Source: Atopomonas hussainii (lineage in GTDB: Bacteria > Pseudomonadota > Gammaproteobacteria > Pseudomonadales > Pseudomonadaceae). Taken from it: 64,000 bases of DNA. A program made the translations under genes and the position numbers. Every line of letters begins with the position of its first letter. Position 1 is the first letter of the stretch. The notes beneath the pieces were generated by a model that was not told the DNA's origin, made no database searches, and saw only the letters and a program-made list of their open reading frames with translations. The stretch is from positions 186,001 to 250,000 of the forward strand of contig NZ_FOAS01000001.1 of assembly GCF_900109735.1 (NCBI RefSeq), given 5' to 3'. Positions 26,710 to 34,743 of the stretch are shown piece after piece.

Positions 26710-28703
26710 CAGTGCAGGCCCAGCACACAGGCCGCTAAGGCAAAACCAATTTCATCGGTCACCGGCAGCGCCACAATCAAGCTGCCGCCGGCCGCCAAAG
26801 CGAGCAGACGCTGCCACCACGGCAACACGCCACGCCAATAACCAATCGCCGCCATGCCCCACAAACCAATCGCCAGCACGGCTTTGCCGATTAAATACAG
26901 GGTAGCCAGCACGCCGGCATCCCCCTGCAACATCAGCGCTGGGGCGTAGACGGCCATGAAGGGGACGACAAACCCAGCCATGGCGATACGTACCGACCAC
27001 AAACTGATCTTTAAGCCCTTCTCGCCAGCAATCGGCGCGGCGGCAAAACAGGCCAGCGCCACCGGCGGAGTAAGGTCAGCCAAGATGCCGAAATAGAACA
27101 CGAACATGTGCGAGACCAACAAAGGCACGCCGAGTTCCAACAAGGCCGGCGCGGCAATCGAGCTGGTGATGATGTAGTTGGGAATGGTCGGAATACCCAT
27201 GCCCAGCACCAAGCAGGTGAGCATGGTCAGCAGCAACGAGAGGAACAGGTTGTCACGGCCTAGCTCCAGAATGTATCCGGCAAAGGTCGTAGCCACGCCG
27301 GTGAGTGAGATCACGCCAATAATCACCCCTACCAACACGCAGGCGATGCCCACCGGCACGGCATGCCGCGCGCCTTCTACCAAGGCATGCAGGCACAGGG
27401 TTAAGGTGTCGCGGCCACCTTTTACCCACCAGCACAGGCCGATCAGCGCGGCGATCACAGCGAACACTAAGGTGATGCCGAGCTGAAAGAAGCCCGCGCA
27501 GATCAGCCCCAAGGCCACCCAAAAGGCCACGCGCAGCTTGAACGCCGACACGCGCAAAATTACCGCCGAGCCAAGAATCACAATCGCCGTGAGCGCCAAG
27601 CCCACAGTGCCGGAGAACAGCGGCGTGCGCCCGGAGAACAGCAAGGCAATCAGCACCAACAGCGGAATCAACAGGTACCAGCGCTGCTTAAGCGCCGCCC
27701 ATGGGTTGGGGCATTGGTCTTTCGGTAGGCCGACCAGCGCGGCGCGCTTGGCCTCTAAGTGCACCATCCAAAATACCGAGCCGAAGTACAGCAAGGCCGG
27801 CACCAGCGCCGCCTTGGCCACCTCCACAAACGGCACGTTGATGGTTTCCGCCATGATGAACGCCACCGCGCCCATCACCGGTGGCATCAACTGGCTGCCC
27901 ATGCTCGCCGTGGCTTCCACGCCACCGGCAAACGCCGGTTTGTAGCCAAAGCGCTTCATCAGCGGAATGGTGAACTGGCCGGTGGTGACCACATTGGCCA
28001 CGCCCGAGCCGGTGATGGTGCCCATCAATGCAGAGGAAAACACCGACACCTTAGCCGGGCCGCCCAAGCGGTGGCCAAACAAGCCCATGGCGAAGTCGGT
28101 GAACAGCTTGATCATGCCCGCTTGCTCTAAAAACGAGCCGAACAGAATGAACAGAAAGATATAGGTGGCCGACACATAGGTGGGCGTGCCGTACAGGCCC
28201 TCGGTGCCGAAAGACAGCTGATTGACCACCTGATCGAGGCCATAGCCGCGGTGCGCCAAGTCGCCGGGCAGGTATTGCCCGAGCAGGCCGTAGGCTAAAA
28301 ACGCCGCGCAAATCAGCGGCAGTGCTGGGCCCATCACGCGGCGCGCGGCCTCAAACACTAAGCCAATCAGCAGCAGGCCGGTGAGCATGTCGAGGTCGGT
28401 CAGCTCGCCGCTGCGCTGAATCAAATCCGCCTCAAACCACCACTGATACAGCCCGGTGGCCATGCCGGCCAAACCGAGCAACCACGCTAGCGGCCGCCAC
28501 GGCCGCGCACGGCCCCACAGCGGGTAGCAGAGAAAAATCAGCAGCAGCAAAAAACCCACATGCACCGAGCGCAGCACCTGCGTCGACACCGGGTGATAGG
28601 CCGCCGTGACAATTTGAAAAACAGAAAACAACAACGCCACGGCAAACAGCGCCTTGGGCCACTGTGCGGGGCTTTGCTCAAGATCGTTAGCAGGTGCAGA
28701 CAT
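26673..28703 (-). CDS. TRAP transporter fused permease (DctQM-type, 4TM/12TM)
   Basis: Inner-membrane permease of 676 residues combining the small (Q) and large (M) TRAP subunits. The N-terminal ~160 residues hold four hydrophobic helices. The M domain follows, with GSFLEQAGMIKLFTDFAMGL, GSGVANVVTTGQFTIPLMKR, VEATASMGSQLMPPVMGAVAF and FYFGILADLTPPVALACFA. Fused permeases pair with TAXI-family binding proteins, as here. Such systems import small carboxylates using an ion gradient; the exact substrate is unknown. Confidence 0.92.
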   Translation of the reverse strand: MSAPANDLEQSPAQWPKALFAVALLFSVFQIVTAAYHPVSTQVLRSVHVGFLLLLIFLCYPLWGRARPWRPLAWLLGLAGMATGLYQWWFEADLIQRSGELTDLDMLTGLLLIGLVFEAARRVMGPALPLICAAFLAYGLLGQYLPGDLAHRGYGLDQVVNQLSFGTEGLYGTPTYVSATYIFLFILFGSFLEQAGMIKLFTDFAMGLFGHRLGGPAKVSVFSSALMGTITGSGVANVVTTGQFTIPLMKRFGYKPAFAGGVEATASMGSQLMPPVMGAVAFIMAETINVPFVEVAKAALVPALLYFGSVFWMVHLEAKRAALVGLPKDQCPNPWAALKQRWYLLIPLLVLIALLFSGRTPLFSGTVGLALTAIVILGSAVILRVSAFKLRVAFWVALGLICAGFFQLGITLVFAVIAALIGLCWWVKGGRDTLTLCLHALVEGARHAVPVGIACVLVGVIIGVISLTGVATTFAGYILELGRDNLFLSLLLTMLTCLVLGMGIPTIPNYIITSSIAAPALLELGVPLLVSHMFVFYFGILADLTPPVALACFAAAPIAGEKGLKISLWSVRIAMAGFVVPFMAVYAPALMLQGDAGVLATLYLIGKAVLAIGLWGMAAIGYWRGVLPWWQRLLALAAGGSLIVALPVTDEIGFALAACVLGLHWWQQRRAEAAAC

Positions 28704-28726
28704 ACGCCACTCGCGGAGCTAGTGCC

Positions 28727-28750
28727 GGCAGGCTAGAAACCCAGCCTGCC
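28727..28750 (-). other. Intercistronic stem-loop between TAXI binding protein and permease genes
   Basis: GGCAGGCT (28727-28734) and AGCCTGCC (28743-28750) form a perfect 8-bp stem with an 8-base loop and no T-run. In such operons a stem-loop after the binding-protein gene may stabilise its mRNA or reduce read-through to the permease. That role is inference. Confidence 0.45.
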
Positions 28751-28869
28751 CGCCTGAAGAAAAATACCCTTGCCCAGCAGAGCACCGGACGAGAGAAACC
28801 GGCGCTTCCTCACCGCTCGGCAAGGGCGGGGTTAATGCGCTACGCCATCACGCAGCACTGCCCCGGCAC

Positions 28870-29826
28870 TTAGGGCAATAAGCCCTGCTCCTGATAAAAC
28901 TTTTCCGCCCCCGGATGCAGCGGAATCGGCAGACTCTGCGCGGCAGCCGCGAGGTTGATGTCTTTGGCCGCCGAGTGCGCGGTGACTAAGCGCGGCAAGT
29001 TGTCGAACATCAGCTTGGTCATTTGATAGGCAAGTTCATCCGACACACCGCTGTGGCTAACCAAGATATTGGTGATCGCCACAGTGGCCACGTCGGCGTC
29101 TTGGCCTTCATAGGTGCCGGCCGGAATGCTCGCCGGCTGGTACGCGGCATTGCCAATCTTGGCCACCACGTCAGCGGGCACGGCGACAAACTCAATCGGC
29201 ATCACCGAGGCCAAATCACGAATCGCCGCCATGCCCAAACCGGCGGACTGCAAGGTGGCATCCAGCTGGCGGTTTTTGATCAGCTCCACCGACTCGGCGT
29301 AAGGCAGAAACTCCACCTTGCCCATGTCCTCGTAACTCAGGCCCGCCGCTTTGAAGATGGCGCGGGCGTTTAGCTCGGTGCCGGACTTCGGTGCACCCAC
29401 CGAAATGCGCTTGCCCTTGAGGTCAGCCAACGTCTTGATGCCCGACTCACCACTGGCAACGATCTGGATGTAATTGGGGTAAGTGCCGGCAATCGCGCGC
29501 AGCTTCTTCAGCGGCGCTTTAAAGCCTGCTTCGCTGTCGCCTGCCCACGCATCGGCCACCGAATCACCCAGCGCTAAGGCCAGCTCACCGCGCCCGGCTT
29601 GCAGCAGGTTGAGGTTTTCTACCGAGGCTTTGGTGGCCTGCACCGAGGGCTTAGCGCCGTCGATATGCTCGCCATACAACTGCGACAAGGCCACGCCAAT
29701 GGGGTAATACACACCGCTGGTGCCGCCGGTAAGAATGTTAATAAAGGTCGGTGCAGCGAGTACTGCGGTGCTGGCCGTGAGGGTGGCAGCAGCCGCAAAC
29801 AGGCCGAGGCGCTTGGCTAAACGCAT
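28870..29826 (-). CDS. TAXI-family TRAP transporter solute-binding protein
   Basis: Periplasmic receptor of 318 residues with a signal peptide ending near AVLAAP. TAXI-family features are NILTGGTSGVYYPIGVALSQ, VQATKASVENLNLLQAGRGELA, ADLKGKRISVGAPKSGTELNA and GAEKFYQEQG at the end. It delivers solute to the fused permease encoded downstream; the family includes glutamate/glutamine-type binders, but the ligand here is not determined. RBS GGAG lies about 8 bases before the ATG. Confidence 0.93.
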   Translation of the reverse strand: MRLAKRLGLFAAAATLTASTAVLAAPTFINILTGGTSGVYYPIGVALSQLYGEHIDGAKPSVQATKASVENLNLLQAGRGELALALGDSVADAWAGDSEAGFKAPLKKLRAIAGTYPNYIQIVASGESGIKTLADLKGKRISVGAPKSGTELNARAIFKAAGLSYEDMGKVEFLPYAESVELIKNRQLDATLQSAGLGMAAIRDLASVMPIEFVAVPADVVAKIGNAAYQPASIPAGTYEGQDADVATVAITNILVSHSGVSDELAYQMTKLMFDNLPRLVTAHSAAKDINLAAAAQSLPIPLHPGAEKFYQEQGLLP

Positions 29827-29981
29827 GAGGGTTTCTCCCAGTCGTGTTGGATTTGTTGTTCGACGGGATGGGCTATTGCAGGGCCTGTGCCAGCGCCTGC
29901 AACGCTCTAGCGCGGGTGTTTAGTCAGAACAGCTGGCGGATATCCGCCAAAAGCAGCCTTTACCGTGGCGAAAACCCGCCA

Positions 29982-30332
29982 TCAATACAGATGCACGCCC
30001 CACAGCCGTAATGCCCACGCCAAGGCAAGAAAGCACAACGCGGTGATCGCGCAGCAAGCCAACAACGCCAACCAAAAGCCCAAGCGCGGCAGCAAAAAGG
30101 GAAAGACTAAAAACATCGGCAAGGTCGGCAGCACATACCAAAAGGTGTACCACGCGTGGTTCTCAATCTTGCTCAGCGGCTGTTGCTCGACATACAGCCA
30201 AATCAGCGTCAGCACCGTGACCAGCGGCAGCGCCGCCAATAAGCCCCCCAGCCGATCACTGCGCTTGGCCAGCTCAGAAACCAGCACCACTAAACCGGCT
30301 GTAATCAGGTATTTGCTGATCAGATACGCCAT
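29982..30332 (-). CDS. DUF3147-like small integral membrane protein
   Basis: A 116-residue hydrophobic protein with about four transmembrane helices (LITAGLVVLVSELAKR, LLAALPLVTVLTLIWLYVE, WYVLPTLPMFLVFPFLLP, CAITALCFLALAWAL). The pattern matches DUF3147. No function is known. RBS GAGGG precedes the ATG. It is divergent from the ACP gene of the lipid cluster, across a spacer of nearly 200 bases that holds the MerR-type promoter. Confidence 0.75.
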   Translation of the reverse strand: MAYLISKYLITAGLVVLVSELAKRSDRLGGLLAALPLVTVLTLIWLYVEQQPLSKIENHAWYTFWYVLPTLPMFLVFPFLLPRLGFWLALLACCAITALCFLALAWALRLWGVHLY

Positions 30333-30423
30333 GCCGCAAGCCCTCTAAACCGGGATTTTCGCTCTGCTGTGTGAGCTAGACCGCAGTGCCACGACCGTTT
30401 AGCGCCAAATGCCCTCGCAAGGG

Positions 30424-30455
30424 TTGACTCTCCCCCTAAGGAGAGACTTTAGCGT
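30424..30455 (+). promoter_or_regulatory. MerR-type promoter of the lipid-amine-like cluster
   Basis: TTGACT (-35, 30424-30429) is followed by the dyad CTCTCC (30428-30433)-N6-GGAGAG (30440-30445) and then TAGCGT (30450-30455) as the best -10, giving a 20-base spacer. A palindrome filling an overlong spacer is the hallmark of promoters activated by MerR-family proteins. A MerR-family gene stands at the other end of the cluster (45258-45662), making it the obvious candidate regulator. Confidence 0.78.
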
Positions 30456-30530
30456 GCCCGGGCTGCGTGAATGCCCCGCGCTAGAGCGCAGCGCTTTCAC
30501 CTCGTGTATGGCTCATAAAAAGGAGTTGAT

Positions 30531-31100
30531 ATGAACAACCCACTGGATCTGAACGCCGTCATCACCAGCACTCGTAGCATCCTAGCTCAACTTTTGGCAC
30601 TCGACTTGGACGAAGTCGAAGCTGATCACCGCATCGTCGATGACCTGTCCGCCGACTCGCTGGATATCGTTGACCTGAGCTTCCAACTGGGTCGTAAGTA
30701 CGGCTGCACCCTGCCCAAAACCAGCGTACTGGAGCACGCCAGCGAACTGAATGGCGACCTCGACGGCCTCGTCGAAAACAAAGGCCTCACCGCCAGCGGC
30801 GTGGCCTTGCTGCGCAACAGTCTTAGCGCTTACAGCGCCGAACAACTGCGCGTCGGCATGAAGCCCACCGAAGTGTTTGCGCAAACCACCGTGCGCAACT
30901 GGGCGCAGCAGTGCCACAACCTGTTCAACTACCTACCCGATACCTGCCCGCAATGCGGCTCGCATCACGCAGCGGTCAACGAGCGTGAACAAGTGGTGTG
31001 TGGTGACTGCAGCGGCCGCCTAACCCCACTGGATGGCGATGACGTTTCGCGCCAGCTGGTTGCGGGTTTTATGGCCACACAAGCCGGCGAGCCAGCCTAG
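30531..31100 (+). CDS. Acyl carrier protein with C-terminal zinc-ribbon extension
   Basis: A 189-residue protein. Residues 1-~85 are an acyl carrier protein with the phosphopantetheine site DDLSADSLDIVDL (Ser43). The remaining ~100 residues are unusual for an ACP: a helical segment, then a CxxC...CxxC zinc-ribbon-like knuckle (CPQCGSHH, then VVCGDCSGR). Its predicted job is to carry the growing acyl chain for the ketosynthases and reductases downstream; the ribbon may mediate docking. Strong RBS AAGGAG precedes the ATG, about 75 bases downstream of the MerR-type promoter. No phosphopantetheinyl transferase or malonyl transferase lies nearby, so host enzymes are presumably borrowed. Confidence 0.85.
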   Translation: MNNPLDLNAVITSTRSILAQLLALDLDEVEADHRIVDDLSADSLDIVDLSFQLGRKYGCTLPKTSVLEHASELNGDLDGLVENKGLTASGVALLRNSLSAYSAEQLRVGMKPTEVFAQTTVRNWAQQCHNLFNYLPDTCPQCGSHHAAVNEREQVVCGDCSGRLTPLDGDDVSRQLVAGFMATQAGEPA

Positions 31101-31108
31101 GAGGTCAC

Positions 31109-32386
31109 ATGCTGGCCCGCGAAGTTCACGTCACCGGCTACGGCCTAGTAGCGCCTATGGCACTCAATGCCCAGGCGCTGTTTACCCGCCTCTGTGAGGA
31201 ACAATCGTGCATTCGCGCGCATCCGCTGTTCGTCGAGCTAGGCTTCGCCAACACCGCCGCTGGCTATCTCGATAGTCAGCAGTGGCAAGCCATCTATGCC
31301 GCGCTGGAGCAACCCTGCGGCGGCCAGCCGCGTCAGGCCGCGCTGGCGCAATATGTCGCCGAGCAGGCCCTGCAGCATGCCCAGTTCGACCGGCAGAGCT
31401 TAGCCAAGCCACGCAGCGGCTTGTTTATCGGCGCCAATAAATACTGTGCCAGCGCCCAAGAGCTCGACGTGGTTAGCCAGTACTTTGATGCCCACGGCCG
31501 CGTCGATCTGGATGCCTACCTCGATCACCCGAGCAGCCAGCGCGAACCTTTCGCCTGGCGGGTCGATCAGCAAACCCAACACCTAGCGGACTACTTAGGC
31601 GTTGGCCAACACATCGCCACCCACGCCGATGCGTGTGCCGCCGGCACCATGGCCATCGGTAGCGCTTACCGCGCGATTGCCGACGGTCATCTGGATATTG
31701 CCCTGTGTGGCGCCACCGAACTGATGGCCAATGAGCTGCCTTACTACATGTTCAGCAGCCTCGGCGCCTTGTGCGCGAAGGGCGATTGGCCCGCAGACAC
31801 GCAAAGCCGGCCGTTTATGCGTGATCGCTGCGGTTTTGTGCTCAGCGAAGGGGCCGCGATGTTGGTGCTGGAATCCCGCGAGCATGCCGAACGGCGCCAA
31901 GCCGTATCGCTGGGTCGAGTGCTCGGCTACGCCAACCTTTGCGAAGCCGAGAAGATGACCTCCAGTAGCCGCGACGGCAGTAAATACGCCCTGTGCATGC
32001 AGGCGGCACTGGCCGATGCCGGCCTAACGCCCGGCGAGATTGATCAGGTCAATCTGCACGGCACCTCCACCGCCGTTAACGACAGCTGTGAAGCCCTGGC
32101 GCTGGAGCAAGTGTTTGCCGACCACCTCGCGCAGCTGCAGCTGACCGCCAACAAGTCTGCCGTTGGCCACTCGCTGGCTGGCAGCGGTGCCATCGAAGCG
32201 GTGCTGTCGCTGCAAAGCATCGCCCACGGCGTGCAGTTGCCGACACTCAACTACCACGCCGACGGCGCGCAATACCCGCACCTGAACCTGCACGCCCAAG
32301 TGCAAACGCAAACCGTCAACACCGTGCTGTCCAACTCCTTCGGGTTTGGCGGCATCAACAGCGCCATCGTGCTAGGGAGAGCCTAA
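31109..32386 (+). CDS. Beta-ketoacyl-ACP synthase (FabF-like, complete active site)
   Basis: Condensing enzyme of 425 residues with the thiolase-fold triad intact: Cys176 in ADACAAGTMA, His317 in NLHGTST and His354 in NKSAVGHSLAGSG (Lys349). The end is SNSFGFGGINSAIVLG, typical of FabF. It should catalyse decarboxylative condensation of malonyl-ACP with an ACP-bound acyl chain. RBS AGGAGG precedes the ATG. The next gene encodes a degenerate ketosynthase, so the two may form a KS/CLF-like heterodimer. The N-terminal segment around residues 30-60 is divergent, suggesting an unusual substrate pocket. Confidence 0.9.
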   Translation: MLAREVHVTGYGLVAPMALNAQALFTRLCEEQSCIRAHPLFVELGFANTAAGYLDSQQWQAIYAALEQPCGGQPRQAALAQYVAEQALQHAQFDRQSLAKPRSGLFIGANKYCASAQELDVVSQYFDAHGRVDLDAYLDHPSSQREPFAWRVDQQTQHLADYLGVGQHIATHADACAAGTMAIGSAYRAIADGHLDIALCGATELMANELPYYMFSSLGALCAKGDWPADTQSRPFMRDRCGFVLSEGAAMLVLESREHAERRQAVSLGRVLGYANLCEAEKMTSSSRDGSKYALCMQAALADAGLTPGEIDQVNLHGTSTAVNDSCEALALEQVFADHLAQLQLTANKSAVGHSLAGSGAIEAVLSLQSIAHGVQLPTLNYHADGAQYPHLNLHAQVQTQTVNTVLSNSFGFGGINSAIVLGRA

Positions 32387-32389
32387 ACC

Positions 32390-33454
32390 ATGACCCAACC
32401 AGCTCCCCGCGCGGTTTACCTACAGGCCAGCAGTCTGCTGAATGCCGCCGGTAACAGCGTCGACGCTTTGTTCGGCCCCGCGCCCACACCCAGCCCGTTA
32501 GCTTTTGCTAACCAAATAACCGCCTTTCACGTCGAGACCCCAGCGCTTGAGCGCCGCCTCTACGACCGTAAGATTCAGCGCAGCGTCGAAGACCAAGGCC
32601 TGCGCCTGCTCGACTGCGTAGCCCGCTTGGCGCCCGCCGTACAGGCCCTGCCAAGCGCCCCCGAACGCTTAGCCCTGTGCGCGGCATTACCGGAAGTCGA
32701 TGCCCCGAGTCCCTGCTGGGATGCCATCGCCGCACTGGGCGAAAACCCCGACGCCCTCTTGGCTAGCCTGTTCAACAACACCCCACCGCTGCATGCGCTG
32801 ACGCTGCTCAACAGCAGCGTGATGTCCTATGTCGCCGAAGCCCTCGCCTGTCACGGCCCGATGGCCGGTTATTGCGCGCAAGAAAGCGCCGCCTTCGACG
32901 CGCTCTACGAGGCGTGGCAACTCCTGCGCGAAGACCGTGCCGACAGTGCGCTGGTGATCAGCAGCAGTCCTAACCTGACCCCCGCCGTGTACCTGCGTGA
33001 AGAAGCCCAGCCACCGCTCACACCATTGGGCGAAGGTGCCGCCGCGCTGCTACTTAGTCAGCAGCCGAGTGCCGACGCTTGGCAGATCAGCGTGCAGCAC
33101 TGCGTGCGCGCCTATTGCCCTGTTGGGGCAGATGCCTTGGCCATTGCCCAAGAGCGGCTAACCGCCTGCCTGAGCCAAGCGCACCTGCAATTGAGCGACT
33201 TAGCGCTGGTGGTGGCCGACCCCAGCGACCCGCTGCTACAGGCCCTGTTACCCGGCTGCCGCTTACACAGCAGCCGCAGCCACACCGGCGACCTCGGCGC
33301 CAGCAGCCCGCTGACCGACATCGCCTATGCCTGCGCCCACCCCAGCCACACCGCCGCGCAACAAGCGCGCTATGTGCTGCTGTGCAGTCACAGCCGACAG
33401 GGCCACCTCGGTCTGTTGCTACTGCACCTTAGCCCTCAGGAGGCCCACGCATGA
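32390..33454 (+). CDS. Degenerate ketosynthase, chain-length-factor-like
   Basis: A 354-residue ketosynthase-like protein without a working triad. At the nucleophile position the sequence reads GYCAQESAA, placing Gln164/Glu165 where the active Cys should be. The NxHGTxT motif is lost (VVADPSDPLL instead). Only a remnant of the last His motif remains (RSHTGDLGASS). Shorter than a full KS. In type II polyketide systems the KS-beta (chain length factor) also lacks the Cys and often has Gln. By analogy it may pair with the upstream KS to set chain length. It overlaps the next KS gene (ATGA). Confidence 0.75.
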   Translation: MTQPAPRAVYLQASSLLNAAGNSVDALFGPAPTPSPLAFANQITAFHVETPALERRLYDRKIQRSVEDQGLRLLDCVARLAPAVQALPSAPERLALCAALPEVDAPSPCWDAIAALGENPDALLASLFNNTPPLHALTLLNSSVMSYVAEALACHGPMAGYCAQESAAFDALYEAWQLLREDRADSALVISSSPNLTPAVYLREEAQPPLTPLGEGAAALLLSQQPSADAWQISVQHCVRAYCPVGADALAIAQERLTACLSQAHLQLSDLALVVADPSDPLLQALLPGCRLHSSRSHTGDLGASSPLTDIAYACAHPSHTAAQQARYVLLCSHSRQGHLGLLLLHLSPQEAHA

Positions 33455-34743
33455 GCCGCACACGGATAGTCATCACCGGCATGGGCGCCGTCACCGGCTT
33501 CGGCTTCGAATGGCCCAGCCTGTGGCAGCGCATGCTTAAAGGCGAACACTGCGTCCGCCCTTGGCAGCCGGAAGAACTCAGCGACGACAGCTTCCCAGTG
33601 CGTTATGCCGCACCAGTGGATATGCAACAACTGCCCACGGAGCTGGCCGAGCACCCGGCTTGGCACACCGACTTGGAACGCCGCACGCGCTTTGGTTGGA
33701 TCGCCGCCAGTCAGGCGGTACGCGACAGCGGTCTTAACGCCAGCGCCCTGCAACACGCCGCCGTGCTGACCGCCTCTGGTGCGCCGCAACACATGCTCGC
33801 CGACATGCGCCTGAGCTTAAACGGCGATGCAGCGCCAAGCTGGCAAACGCTGTTCGCGCAACGCGCGGCGCTGCATCACGAAGGCACCTTCCGGCAAAGT
33901 AATGACCGCCTAGCACGCGTGATTGCCGACGACTTTGGCTGCTGCGGCCCGGTACTGAACATCAGCAGCGCTTGCGCCGGCGCCGCGCAGGCAATCGGCA
34001 ATGCCTTGTATTTGCTGCGTCGTGGCGAGGTACAGGTGGCCGTGGCCGGCGGTGCCGATTCGGTGCTGAATCTGGATACCCTAGGCGCGCTGTACCTGCT
34101 TGGCGCGGCCAGCAGCGAGCAACGCTGGGGCGCCGACCTGTGCCGACCGTTCGACCGTGATCGCAGCGGCCTGGTGGCCGGTGAAGGCGGTGGCTTCTTG
34201 GTCTTGGAAACCCTTGAGCACGCCCTGGCGCGCGGCGCCACCCCCTACGCCGAGCTGCTCGGCTATGGCAGCAGCTTAGATGCTTACCGCGTCACCGCTC
34301 CGGAGCCGAATGGCCGCGGGGCCATTTTGGCCATGCGTGCGGCGCTGGCCGATGCTCAACTGGCGCCGACACAGATCGACCTGGTTAACGCCCACGGCAC
34401 CTCCACACCGCTCAACGACGCCACGGAAACCCTAGCCATCAAGCAAGTGTTTGCCGAACAGCAGCACTATCAACGCCTGCGCGTGTGCGCCAACAAATCG
34501 CAATTTGGCCATTTGATTGCCGCCGCCGGCGCACCCGAGCTGATCTGCAGTGCGTTGAGCTGTCGCGATGATCGAATCCCGCCAACCGTCAACCTGCAGC
34601 ACCCCGGTGAAGACTGCGATCTGGATTACTGCGCCAACCAAGCCGTAGACCAGCCGGTGCATTACGCGCTGAGTAACTCGTTTGGCTTCGGCGGGCTGAA
34701 CACCGCGCTGGTGGTCGGCAAATATGTGGAGGCACGCTTATGA
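33451..34743 (+). CDS. Second beta-ketoacyl-ACP synthase (FabF-like, complete active site)
   Basis: A 430-residue FabF-type condensing enzyme with Cys175 (ISSACAGAAQAIG), His315 (NAHGTST), Lys349 and His354 (NKSQFGHLIAAAGA), and SNSFGFGGLNTALVVG at the end. It begins RIVITGMGAVTGFGFEWPSLWQ. Closer to classical FabF/KS-alpha proteins than the first KS of the cluster. ATGA overlaps on both sides couple it to the degenerate KS genes before and after. Confidence 0.92.
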   Translation: MSRTRIVITGMGAVTGFGFEWPSLWQRMLKGEHCVRPWQPEELSDDSFPVRYAAPVDMQQLPTELAEHPAWHTDLERRTRFGWIAASQAVRDSGLNASALQHAAVLTASGAPQHMLADMRLSLNGDAAPSWQTLFAQRAALHHEGTFRQSNDRLARVIADDFGCCGPVLNISSACAGAAQAIGNALYLLRRGEVQVAVAGGADSVLNLDTLGALYLLGAASSEQRWGADLCRPFDRDRSGLVAGEGGGFLVLETLEHALARGATPYAELLGYGSSLDAYRVTAPEPNGRGAILAMRAALADAQLAPTQIDLVNAHGTSTPLNDATETLAIKQVFAEQQHYQRLRVCANKSQFGHLIAAAGAPELICSALSCRDDRIPPTVNLQHPGEDCDLDYCANQAVDQPVHYALSNSFGFGGLNTALVVGKYVEARL

